The notes below the pieces were generated by a model. That model was not told where the DNA came from and made no database searches. It worked only from the letters and a program-made list of their open reading frames with translations. 64,000 nt of DNA, from positions 13,128,567-13,192,566 of the forward strand of contig OY755170.1 in the NCBI GenBank assembly GCA_963576735.1, read 5' to 3'. Positions 30,471-41,692 of this stretch are shown piece by piece (positions within the stretch are counted from its first letter, which is position 1; the number at the start of each line of letters is the position of its first letter). This stretch comes from Bedellia somnulentella (Eukaryota > Arthropoda > Insecta > Lepidoptera > Bedelliidae). The position numbers and the translations under genes were made by a program.

Positions 30471-32645
30471 TATTTATTTATTTATTTATTTATTTATTTT
30501 TCCACATTAACAATACCATTACAGGACAAGCCTAATTCGATATTGTAGTTTTAATATTTACATTCCATTAATTAATAAAAACTAATTAACTAACAAAAAA
30601 ATACAATTAGGTTACATTAAAACTTATAACTTATTTATAACATTTATAAATTAATTTACATTGAATATAATTAATTAACAATAAATATCATTAAATAAAA
30701 ATAAAATTTCACTAAGGAACAACCAATTAAGTAGGCACCGTTATCATTTAAGCTCATAACTTACTATATAAAGGGCACATTTTGTGAATTCACCGAGGGT
30801 GCAATCAAATAGGTCTATGCGTTGCGCCACCTGGTTTAGAATAATGATTGCCCGCGGGAGCGGCGCCGCGCGCAAGAGGTTGGTCCTCGAGCGCGGCTCG
30901 ACCAGCAGCCGCGGCCGTCGTCGCCTCCGAACATACTCGTCCGGCACACAAAAACTTAAGCGCCTCAAGATCTCGGCGCTTTGCAGTTTTCCTATTAAAA
31001 CTTTATACACGTATAAACATAAAGCGAGTTCCCTTCTTACTCTTAATTCGTTGTACCCAACCATCCCTAGAATAAAAAGTGTCGGGTACATTAAAGGATA
31101 AAAAGGGTAAACCTTATATAATTTTAAATATAAATATCTGATAAATTTATTCTGTATTCTCTCCATCATAAGGCTATATTTTGCCTCATGAGGAGACCAG
31201 ATAATTGAGTTCACTTCCATCTGACTTCGTACAAGGGTATTGTATAAAGCACAGATGGCTTTAATATTTGTAAAGTTATGAGATGTGCGTAAAACAAGGC
31301 CCAAGTTCCTGAATGCTTTTTTGCAACTACTTAATATATGGTCATGAAACGTTAATTTCGTGTTAAATTTTACCCCTAAATCTTTAACTTCAGTGACCCT
31401 CTTAATGGGAACGCCCTCTATGTTGTAACTAAGTTCAAGTGGTCTATGTGATCTACTGAAGCTAATGACTGCACATTTGGATGTATTAAATTCTAAGTCG
31501 TTGTGCTTACTCCAAATTGCAACTCTGTCTATATCGCCCTGCAACTTGGCCCCATCCTCAGCTGTCTTGACCTCTAGGTACAGCTTGAGATCGTCCGCGA
31601 ACAACAGACACCTGGCATGTCTGACCACCCGCGGCAAGTCGTTTATCATCAGCAAAAATTGCAACGGCCCAACGTTGCTGCCCTGATTTACGCCTGACAT
31701 GGTACGATACGGCTTAGACACGCCATTATCGTAATCCACATATTGGTACCTATCTCCTAAGTAGCTAGCGAAAAACCGAAGCAGATGCGGGGTGCAACCG
31801 AACGCAGCGAGCTTTTTCAGCAACACATCGTTATTTACAAGATCAAAAGCTTTTTTGAAATCGAAATAGGCTGCGTCCAGCTGCCCCCCACCATCGACCA
31901 CCGGGACTATATCGGTCATGTACTCGAACAAGTTGCTGGTAGTACTCCTGGCAGGGCGGAATCCGTGCTGCTCGTCACATAACTGCACGCTCACCTGTCG
32001 AAGTACGGCTTGGTGAATGGCTGACTCCAGCGACTTTGCCGGGGCAGACAGGATCGCCACGGGCCTGTATTCCTCCACGGACGACCCCCCCCCTCCTTTA
32101 GGTACCGGGACTACGCGGGTTGTTTTCCATCTTTCCGGAAAAACCGCACTACCTAAACTTAAATTATAAATATGTAACAGCGGCTCCGCTATAACAAATC
32201 GACAGTCGCGTATGACGAACGGTGGTATGCCGTCAGGCCCTACTGATCTCTTTGGTTTGAGTTGTTTTAAGGAACACTGAACGTCCTCCAACCGTAAGTT
32301 ACTAAGGTGTACTCGAGCCGAAAAGTTCTCGTTTTGACACACTGTTGCCATCGTCGCCTCGACATCAAGTTTTGCCTGTGTAGTACTGTAAACACTCTGA
32401 AAATAGTTTGCGAATTCTGTAGCTAATTGGCCATTACTTAATGTTTTACCATCTTTTTGCTTGAGTTTGGCGGTCTTAACTTTTCTCTTAGATTGTATAT
32501 ACTTCCAAAAAGATTTGGGATCGACTAAAAATTGATTCTGTAAGCGATTCCTATAATTTGTAAAACTAGACTCGATTGATTGTTTGACTTTTGCTCTTAA
32601 TTTTGTAATGTATGTAATAACAAAATTATGGATTTGCATTGTCCG
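30471..32645 (-). mobile_element. 5'-truncated jockey-type LINE with (AAAT)n tail
   Basis: The insertion includes the 631-codon RT frame (32639-30744), about 270 bases of AT-rich 3' UTR and a tail of repeated AAAT units at 30471-30500. The endonuclease part that should precede the RT is absent, so this is an end-truncated copy. I could not find a convincing target-site duplication, so the left-hand (5') border is approximate. Confidence 0.8.
30744..32639 (-). CDS. Reverse transcriptase part of a jockey-like LINE ORF2, frame intact
   Basis: The protein would copy LINE RNA into DNA at the chromosome. In 631 residues it shows, in order: an NYRNRLQ...FWKYI linker (28-47), PDGIPP (135-140), FRPARSTTSN (227-236), YFDFKKAFD (258-266, first catalytic Asp), GVNQGSNVGPLQF (316-328) and CLLFADDLKLY (344-354, catalytic Asp pair), then thumb and C-terminal regions. 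The frame has no stop or shift, which points to a fairly young insertion. The motif that is usually GVPQGS here reads GVNQGS, and the N-terminal endonuclease is missing. The first ATG is only the first in this truncated frame, not a native start. It is unlikely to move on its own. Confidence 0.9.
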   Translation of the reverse strand: MQIHNFVITYITKLRAKVKQSIESSFTNYRNRLQNQFLVDPKSFWKYIQSKRKVKTAKLKQKDGKTLSNGQLATEFANYFQSVYSTTQAKLDVEATMATVCQNENFSARVHLSNLRLEDVQCSLKQLKPKRSVGPDGIPPFVIRDCRFVIAEPLLHIYNLSLGSAVFPERWKTTRVVPVPKGGGGSSVEEYRPVAILSAPAKSLESAIHQAVLRQVSVQLCDEQHGFRPARSTTSNLFEYMTDIVPVVDGGGQLDAAYFDFKKAFDLVNNDVLLKKLAAFGCTPHLLRFFASYLGDRYQYVDYDNGVSKPYRTMSGVNQGSNVGPLQFLLMINDLPRVVRHARCLLFADDLKLYLEVKTAEDGAKLQGDIDRVAIWSKHNDLEFNTSKCAVISFSRSHRPLELSYNIEGVPIKRVTEVKDLGVKFNTKLTFHDHILSSCKKAFRNLGLVLRTSHNFTNIKAICALYNTLVRSQMEVNSIIWSPHEAKYSLMMERIQNKFIRYLYLKLYKVYPFYPLMYPTLFILGMVGYNELRVRRELALCLYVYKVLIGKLQSAEILRRLSFCVPDEYVRRRRRPRLLVEPRSRTNLLRAAPLPRAIIILNQVAQRIDLFDCTLGEFTKCALYIVSYELK

Positions 32646-33320
32646 AAATAAATGAGTTTAATTATATTTTATTTTTTTATTTTTAATTATACAATCGACA
32701 ATTTGGAAATATCAACCAAATGCGTCAAAAAATATTATTATAGTGTGAACGACGAAATACGATACATTTTTACTGACGTTAAATGAAGTGCAAGTGCGTA
32801 GATTTTTTATACTGATGCAAGTTCAATTTTATAGATAGGAGCTTTTTTTGGATGAATTAAAATTAAGTTCAATGTTAATAACTATACATTATTCCAATGT
32901 ATTAAAAGATTGTCCTTAAACCGTTATCTTACTACTCGTGAGAGGCCTAATAATTACTGTATGGTTTATACAGACATGTGAAAATCAGTTGTGGAAAAAA
33001 TTATATTCTTTTTAAAACGGTGCTCGGACATTTTGTATTATAGGTGCCCATTAATAATGAAGTACCTTAGCAATTTACTAAACTAAATTATTAAACGATG
33101 TACCAACTTTTACACACATATAAAATAAAGAATTAAGATATAGAAACTTTTGGAAGTTTAAAAATTGAAGAAGACAGGCAGGCAGACAGATAGCATATAA
33201 ATGGTTTACATGAAGGTTACGGAACCATGTAAGTATATATTTCGATAAGTAAACCACATTACCATTTAGAACTACTAATTGCATTCGTATATCTGAGTGA
33301 TTTAAATCACAGATTCATAA

Positions 33321-33660
33321 ATTGCTTCTTGGCTTAGATGCTCTACAATCGTTATAAATGAATCCAGAACATCCCGCTGTTGAAACAAATTGCTATTTTT
33401 CCTAAGCTTGAGACAATTATTTCTATGGAATGGTTTTTCATCAGCGTTTTAAAGGAATTTAATAAAAATAATTATGTTAATATTAAATCAATTGCTTCTT
33501 GGCTTAGATGCTCTACAATCATAATAAATGAATCCATAACAAAGATCCCGCTGTTGAAACAAATGCTATTTTTTCTAAAAATTGCTTGAGAAAATTATTT
33601 CTATGGAATTGTTTTTCCTCAGCGTTTTAAAGGAATTTCATAAAATAATTATGTTAATAT
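33321..33660. repeat. Tandem duplication, two units of 170 bp
   Basis: ATTGCTTCTTGGCTTAGATG begins at 33321 and again at 33491, and the following ~165 bases are nearly the same, with a few small indels. No coding frame is conserved. Confidence 0.85.
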
Positions 33661-33705
33661 TAAATTAGAGGTATTTTCTGGTTTTATATTAAAATAATAA
33701 TTTAT

Positions 33706-33920
33706 TCATCATTTCTTCCGGTGGGAATACGTAAGAGGCAACTAATGGTATTGGGACTTTTAAGGGATTTTTGGGCGACGGGGTATGAGACCGTCACTAA
33801 CAACCTTTATTTCACCATGATTTTCCCACGCCTCTTACAATAGTGGCTGAGGAAATTCCTAATTCCCCAGCTCTGACTACCCCTTCAGGGGATTTAAAGT
33901 CGTGAGTATATGTATGTATG
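33706..33920 (+). mobile_element. SINE family A, slightly 5'-truncated, 11-bp target duplication
   Basis: Plus-strand copy: CATTTCTTCCGGTGGGAAT, GGCAACTAATGG, GGGATTTTTGGGCGACG, GGCTGAGGAAATTCC, GTGAGTATATG and TATG units. TAATAATTTAT lies at 33695-33705 and 33921-33931. Confidence 0.85.
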
Positions 33921-33959
33921 TAATAATTTATGGTAACATATTTAGATTAAATAGAACAT

Positions 33960-34125
33960 GTACTCAAAATGGAAGTGAAGAGCATGTATGAAAAGTTTGA
34001 TAAATGTTAATGAATTTTGAGAGGTTTCTGATCATGAGATGAGAGGAACGATCCTGGCAATATCGTACAAAATGGCGATCAGCGATCTAGAGAAAACAAT
34101 CTAATGGCGTGCCTGTATTATATGT
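33960..34125 (+). repeat. RTE-like LINE 3' fragment, diverged
   Basis: AAGAGCATGTATGAAAAG, GAGAGGTTTCTG, GATCCTGGCAATATCGTAC and AATGGCGATCAGCGATC follow the order of the LINE 3' end on the plus strand, directly after a SINE A copy. It is an old remnant. Confidence 0.6.
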
Positions 34126-34189
34126 GTGCATGTTTAAAATAAAACTATAAGTTTATACGGGTCGAAAATAGGTAAATGTTTGACTTTAC

Positions 34190-34209
34190 GCTGGATATAT
34201 ATATCCAGC
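34190..34209. repeat. Perfect 20-bp palindrome
   Basis: A self-complementary run starting GCTGGATATA and ending with its reverse complement. It could form a small cruciform or be chance in AT-rich DNA. Confidence 0.6.
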
Positions 34210-35860
34210 CATGTATATGATAGCCTATGCATGAAAAGCATTCGCTCATTTATGTAAGGCCACTTGTACTTAAACAGTTCTATTATTCGTTAATGAAATA
34301 AACCACAGCCGAAAATATTGAATTGATGAAAATAATAAACGTTTTTGTTTTACCTTTAAAGATAAATTTGATGTAATGATGAAAAGTGATGGGAGGATTT
34401 ATAACTTATAAATTGGCTCGGGCTTAGAATCCACTGTATATATGTATTCAATATTTTTTATAACCATCAGGGTTTTGCAAACCAACATCTTAATTTAACG
34501 CTATATTTTCGAGGGGGTCATTATGGATCCACTAAGCTTTTAAAGTATTATAATAATAGTAGGAATATTAAAAGTCTGCTAAATTCCTCGTCTCATCTAC
34601 ATATCAATACTGAAATAAAACGAAATGTACAAAGCAGTGAGAGTACTGGCGTGCCCCAGATAATTATATATTTTACTTTCCAAATAACTACGATGTTTTT
34701 AATTATTTTTAATAAAATTATGTTCAAATTTAATAACAATATTGGTGGTTCATTATTTCCTTTGCTGAAAAAAAATAGCAGCGATAACTATCTTGAAGGT
34801 ATTCTTGGAATTATATTTTTTCCATCCTGGCTTATATACCCGTAATTAATCTGTTCGAGGAAGAAGTATGATGGTTGTGGATAAAATCTAGACACAATCC
34901 CTTTAAATTAGTAGTTAGTTGCTGTACAGCAGTGGGCGGGCAGCAATTGAACAGTCTCCGTTCTTAAGCTTTACCATTTTGATTTTTATAAAGACAGATT
35001 AGAGACAGAGAATTATTGACCGTAATCTACTCATAGTAGGGTTCGGATCGTACTAAGATGTCATCGCATTTTAATAACTTATCTCTTGTTATTCCTCTTT
35101 AACGCCAACAGACTTGTGTGTTCAGAATCATACACATAATTGTACACTAACTTTTATATGTTTGCGACATTTGTCACTATTGCGAAAGCGTTAACAAGTG
35201 TACAGTTTTTGTTTGAGTCAATCTGTTTCGGTGGTCTTAACTAAACATTTAGAGTCAACCCGACATAATATGGTTTATGCATGTAATGTAAATTTTCCAG
35301 TATTGCAGCAGGATAGCTTGTTACGTAACCACACCGAGGTAAGGCGCGTTTGCCGAATGAATTGAACAATGACTGGGATTGTGATTGATCAGTAAAAACT
35401 CTATAATTGCGCTTTTGTTTCATTTTGCTTCTTTTTTTAAACTTATCATTTGCAATAGCTTTGCACGGAAGTGGTTATTCTAAATTATCTTAAGTCCTGG
35501 TGATTAACAACAGAAATAAAATACCATGAGACAGGAATTACCTATTAAAAATAAAATAAATAAATCAATGAGAATGCCACATCTACCTCTTTTTTAAAAA
35601 CTTATATTTTCCATGGATTTTGACTTTCGTTTTTTTTGTGCGCAAAGATTGTAACTTACCCTATGGAATATGTAACGTTATCTTTAAAATCTTGGTAGTG
35701 AGACTTTTATGCAAAGGGGCTTCCGCACATATGGAATACACATTTGATATTTATCAGTGAAGAACCACTATTCTATGGATACCGCAAAAGGGACTAAGGG
35801 TTCTTTAAAAACAAGAGTCTCAAAGATATTTATAGTAAAATATTTATAGTAAAATATTTA
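34210..35860. other. AT-rich, nothing recognised
   Basis: Short frames only, and no repeat family that I can name. A three-unit ATATTTATAGTAAA tandem lies at its right edge (about 35824-35868). Confidence 0.4.
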
Positions 35861-35883
35861 TACTAATATATTCCCCGTATATA

Positions 35884-36130
35884 CAAACATATACTCACGG
35901 CTATAAATCCCTAGATGGGGTAGCCAGAGCTAAGGAATTAAAAATTCCTCAGCCACTTTTGGAAAGTTAAATGGGGAAAAGATGGTAAAATAAAGGTTGT
36001 TGGTGATGGGTTTCCAACCTCATCGCCCAAAAAGCCCCAATACCGTTAGTCGCCTCTTACGTACACCCACCGGAAGAAATGGGGTAGTGCTATTCAAAGC
36101 CGACACTACACAGCTATATAATTTTATATA
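35884..36130 (-). mobile_element. SINE family A, complete, 12-bp target duplication
   Basis: Family landmarks run to CACAGC at 36114, followed by about 16 AT bases and then TCCCCGTATATA (36131-36142), which repeats 35872-35883. The tail is short (CATATAC). Confidence 0.8.
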
Positions 36131-36910
36131 TCCCCGTATATATATTTTTAATATGATATAATATATCAAAATGTATCTCAAACTACTATATGACTATAAT
36201 TTTATTTATCCTACCACCCAAAGGTTGTCTGGAAGGGATTGCTTTCAACGATAAAACTATTAAACGTAGCGGTATTTTTTTAATATAACATTTGTGATAT
36301 GCAATAATGAGTTTTACTTTTCTATTCATCAACCAAGCTATCGGACTGAGCGGATTAAGTTCTATCAAGAAAAGTTTGTATGTGATAAAAGCGTAAATTT
36401 GAACTACGCCTTGGCATGTCTGTAACATGTGATTGCAAAATGCTTAATATTCCAAGATTCCTTATTTCGCTGTGGAACTAGTTAGCTATCGGTTAGGAAA
36501 TATTCGCAATCGTCTAATCCTAAACTATCTCAAACCAGTTTACTAAAGCTTGACAATCTTAAACTAAGTCATCAGCTAACCTAGATGAAACGCATATCAT
36601 TGAATACATAGTATTTTGAAGGGTTGGCTGAGGTAGTCATTCTTCTAAACATAATGCGCGTCTAATTATTTATGGCAATAACATCTTTTTGAATCAATAG
36701 TGCAGAACCACTATGTGGACATTGGATATAATACAGCAAAATATAATTTACCCATGGAATCCTTCTAAAGAAAAAGTGATGATTCATGCTTTTATTCAAA
36801 ATAATATCCTATCCGTACTTAAGACCTCCAGTTTATGTATGTAATTAACAGCAAATTGTCAATTAAGTAAATGAACTATAGACCGCCAAAGAAAAAGCAG
36901 ACAAGGAGTT

Positions 36911-36961
36911 AACATATACTCACGGCTATAGTCTGAGATAGGGTTAGTCAGAGAACACACA
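36911..36961 (-). repeat. SINE family A 3' end fragment
   Basis: ACATATACTCACGGCTATAG followed by GGGTTAGTCAGAG corresponds to the last ~50 bases of family A. Confidence 0.5.
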
Positions 36962-39900
36962 AGGAAAAGGTACAAGCCTAAGGGAACTAGGCTTTCAAAA
37001 TTTATAAGGTTCCGTATTTTTACTATCTTTTCTTAAATTAACTCCCAAAAGTGCTATCCAAGTTTAAGTACAGTATTTTTCTAATGAGATGACAAATTTG
37101 TCAAGAATGTTTAATGGCAAATGTTTCATGAGACCTGCACCCGTAATTTATGCAAATTTTGTATAAAAATAATAAATATAGAATAGACATAATAATGTCA
37201 TGGATTTTTCAGATTTTTCAAAACAAATGTATGGACAAATGTATTATTTAAAAAGTGACATAAATCGGGAAGAAATATCATTTACTCCATGGAGAAATAA
37301 ATGTTAAGCACACACATTGATAGTGAAGCACGACACGACTACTCATACACCTCCGAAATCAATTCGGCAATCAATTCATATGACCTCACAAATATTTTGA
37401 AATACATTGCTCAACTCGACTGCCCAAATGAGAATTGTTAAATTAATACAGACGTCTTTTGCTTTCAAGGTTTTTTAGTTGAGCTAGGGTTATTAACTCA
37501 TTAAAAGAACACGAAAATGATGAAGATGACGTTTTGATACATCAATAATACAATTCTAATAAAGATAAAATATTCATTTCGTTTCTTTTATTGTTTAGGC
37601 TAAAGGTGGACAAAATTTTGTAGTATAGCAATCAGTTTAAAATAAAAAATTAAATTAAATAACAAATAATATTCCAGGGCGGTTCTCATTCCCAAATAAC
37701 ATATTTTTTGCCTATTTTGTAAACATAAAGCGAGAAGCCATCTAGCACTTGTTTGTTTTTTGTTTTCTTATTGTACAACCCTGACAAACTTTTCTTCTTT
37801 AGTTAGTTAGTTATTTCTATAAATTTAATAAACATAATTAGGGAAAATTTCTGATACTAATGAATAACCTTTTTTTTTTAATTTACCACCGGATCGAAAT
37901 AACACGCTGACTGAGAAAAAGAGATGTTTCGATATACGCCGCGCATACTTTCCCGACAGCAGTGTACAAAACACAAAACGTACGACCAATTTTGCAATGG
38001 CAAGTAGCGAGCCCCACTCGTTTTCCACACACACTTTAAGGGCTTCCAAGTGTTAGCAGTATTTGTAGTTGCAACATGTATATCTCATTTCGACAACCAG
38101 TTTGTTGCATTTCAACTTAACAATTTTTATCTCGTCCCGACGCACAATATCCCCACCAGTTGTATTCACGTATGTACGTGTCAAGAATATATATTTCGCC
38201 TGTTTAAATTCATGTACATAAATGGTGCCTTGACCCAGTTACCACGAAATTTGTGGTGTTACAAAACACTCGAGTGATGCGGCGGTAAAGTCGTTGGCGT
38301 TACTCGAAAACTATGCTCAGACAGACTATGAATACGCAAAACTTGCTTCATTATTCTCATGTAGGCTTTAGCTTACTGTCAATCTTATCTATGAATTATG
38401 ACGAATAACCATAAAAGCTAGATGTTTTTTTTCCTACCTCTGTTGCAACCCTGAGATATTAGCAAATAATTTTCCCTCTATACTTGTATTATGAATCTTC
38501 TAGAAAAAATGCCCGACATAAGGATATAGCGGCGGAAATATCATTGTTGTACGTTTAGTGAATTAAGCTCCCTAAGAAGCAGTCCATCAGAATACCAATT
38601 TGGTAGAGGAAAAATAATGAATTGATTTTCCAGCAAGTAAATATTTATTTAAGCCAGTAACGTTTGTATTAATGTTTTTCGTTTACACAAACAAACGAGT
38701 TAAAGTGGTACAAGGTTGCGTGCAGAAACACCGTTTGCGTATTGAAAAATCGATGGAGCTAGAACTCAGTTTTATTCTCATTTCATCACAATTGTGTAAA
38801 CGGCTTTATCTATAATAATAAAAAAAACTAAATGATTTTTATGTCCTCCCAGATTTTGTAATTTCTAAGCCAAACTATGAATATATAAGACAAAATTCCA
38901 ATATGAGTAACAAGTCACATTGGTTTTTTTATTTTTATTTTGATACACAGACTTATGAATAAATTTATTGCCTTATTTATTTCAACATAATACAGAAACT
39001 CCGACATTTATAGTAAGTCTACACAGCAACAATCTACAGTACAGCTTTGAAAATCGTGATTTTCCTGAATTGAGGTCAATAGCTATATATAGTATAGAAA
39101 ATATTTTGGCGTTGATCACGAATGCAAGTGTATTAGTAAACATATGGGCAGGGCGTCGCAATAGCGGCAATACATGTGCGGGGTGCGGGTAATGTCAGTC
39201 GATTTACAAACACATCACATCGCGTATCGCTGTTTGGAGCAGCTTATTCATTGCTAGGCGCAGGCGCAGTGTCGCAATTCGCGCCGCTACACTCCACCAG
39301 TGCCGCACGTTCCCCCCCGCGCCTACTATACTCGCCGCGCATACGCCTTATGACCTAGTTATGCCGCAAGATAAATTCAAATATAATTTTGCCAAAGGGC
39401 AATTTGCTTTGCACATAGGATTATACTTGCAGATGATACTAAAACTAGACATTTTCATTTGAATCTTAGCAGTCGAACAAATTACGTAATCACGTTGGGA
39501 AATGAAACTAATGTAAAATGAGCAGTATACACTGTATATTTGAGAAACAAATTTATACCATTACGTTAACATTTAAACAAAGCTCGAATCTCTTATCGTA
39601 ACATTTCAATTTTAATCGATCTATCAGTCACTCACAACACATTACAATGGAGGTGTAAAAATAAAATTCATAAAATTACCCTCAAACCGCGCCTCTGTCA
39701 GCTTAGCGCAAATTACGAGTATGTTATGTTTTTTCATATGATCTAGAAGGATTAAAAATAATAAAATAAGACATGAGTAGACTACTGTAATTTTTAGAAC
39801 CATTATTGCTCTAACTTATGCATTAAAACGCCATTAGCGGTAGGCCATGTTTGGTTTACATTACTTTTATTAGAGTTCCGTACCAAAGAGGTTAAACGGA

Positions 39901-41180
39901 CCATTTGTGCTCTGAGTTTGAACCAAGTATTTACTATTTTACAATTTATGTTAATTTGATAAATTAACGAATTACCACTTGTTTATGAAAGTTAAAGTTA
40001 TATAAATATTTCGTACTCAAGATGTAGATTTCGTATTCATGATGTCTCTGTATGTAACAGTCTTATCCTCAAACTATGGCATGTGGTTCACATTTAATAT
40101 TTTACTGTTTTTTTACATTGAGTAGTATGAATTGTAATTTAGTTGCACAAAACCTAGACACATAATATTTTACGTTTCTTTTGAAGAATATTGGCTCAAA
40201 ATGACTGCTTTTCGAATTCATATTTACTTCGAATTTTAATGTACGTCACGTAGAAAATACCGATCGTGGTTTATTAAGTTTGATCGAGAGTCAAGTGAAA
40301 CCGAGCCAGATGCTTCCAATAGTATACCTAAATGATATAAAACTTTATTGCTATATATTATAAAGAATTTATTGTTGCCACTTTCATAAAACGCTTTAGT
40401 AAACGCAAATGTATACGCAGGTAAACGATAATAAATATTATTAAGGAATTCTTCCAGTCTTAAACTAAAATGTTACTACTTTACTTTCTTGATCTATTTT
40501 AATACAATTTAGATAATTTCAATATTTGCATGATTTTGTTGATGACTGCAATGAAGCTAAGGTTTGTCTAACAAGTTCTCGCAATTGCCTTTGAGACTAT
40601 ATCACTATCTAGTGAATTTAAAATACTTTTCTAAGGACTATTTTTGTTTTTCATAAGTCGCAAAGGTAAGTAGGGTTTAAAAATCACGTATCTTTTTCAA
40701 ATAAAGTTTTCATAATGTTTTTTTATCACTCAGAGTGAACAAATGTACACGTATCTTTTTTCAAATAAAGTTTTAATGTTATTATTACAAGTGCACAATA
40801 GTGGCGCGTGCGGCCCACATTGCACCAGTGCCAGTGCATACGACCTTCACGGTCTGCCACACGTCGGACTATCGAGCTTCGATGTTCAATCGAAAATTGG
40901 ATCACACGGACTATTAAGTTAGCTTAGGTAAAAGGTTTCTGTGGATCACTAATGGACAGGATTATAGGCAGATGAAATTGTGAAATTGACAATGTACCCT
41001 AGTATGTTACCAGTTATTTACATCGGGTTTTGAAAAATGCTCGTTCTTTGAAATTGCTTGATATGTAGGAACGAATTAATTGACGAAGAAAATACTATGT
41101 TCACTAACCGCTATCCATCAATATTTATTTCACAATAAGATAATTTTATCAAAAAACTAGCTTGTTTTTAGATTGTTTGA
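36962..41180. other. No gene recognised; one GC-rich patch
   Basis: Mostly AT-rich. A GC-rich patch at about 39160-39360 has short frames without recognisable content. A short duplication of CACGTATCTTTTTCAAATAA occurs near 40685 and 40749. A GAGTTCCGTACCAAAGAGG remnant of a dispersed repeat lies near 39870. Confidence 0.4.
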
Positions 41181-41196
41181 CAGATTGAACAACACA

Positions 41197-41433
41197 TGGA
41201 GGGAAAACATCGTGAGGAAACCCACATGGCTGAGTTGTACTTAGTCATGTGACAGTGTATTCGTACAAAACGGCGATAGGCCTGCCCCCTATCACGTGAG
41301 TACACTGTCTAAGCAAAACGTGGGTACCTTCTCTGGAAACTAGATGGCGCTTGCCATGTGAGTTCAGGAGTATTGGTACCTCTGCCAACCCCTTCGGGGA
41401 TAAACGGCGTGAACGTTTATGTTATGTTATGTT
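41197..41433 (+). mobile_element. SINE family B, 5'-truncated, 13-bp target duplication
   Basis: The tRNA-like head is missing. The body and the (ATGTT)n tail are present and nearly match the copies at 48 kb. ATTGAACAACACA lies at 41184-41196 and 41434-41446, so truncation happened on insertion. It carries the GGTACCTTCTCTGGAAACTA segment diagnostic of a young subfamily. Confidence 0.9.
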
Positions 41434-41692
41434 ATTGAACAACACAGCTGTTTTATGACACCTAGTTAGCACTAAAAATGATTGTATTTGGGAAAACTGG
41501 CTAACAATGTAGTCCTGCTCAGTTTATTGTTAGTCACAAATTCATAATCGGCTAAAATAATATTTTGACAATTTCTTTCTAATGCAGTTTAATAAAATGG
41601 TTACAAAACCTGTAAAACTTTATATATGAATATAACACTTTATAAAGTATTACTTTGGGAAATATGTCATTAATAGGATTTTACATAAATGC

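Noticed and set aside
30784..31982. Plus-strand frames of 65-105 codons
   Set aside because: All are antisense shadows of the LINE reverse transcriptase frame.
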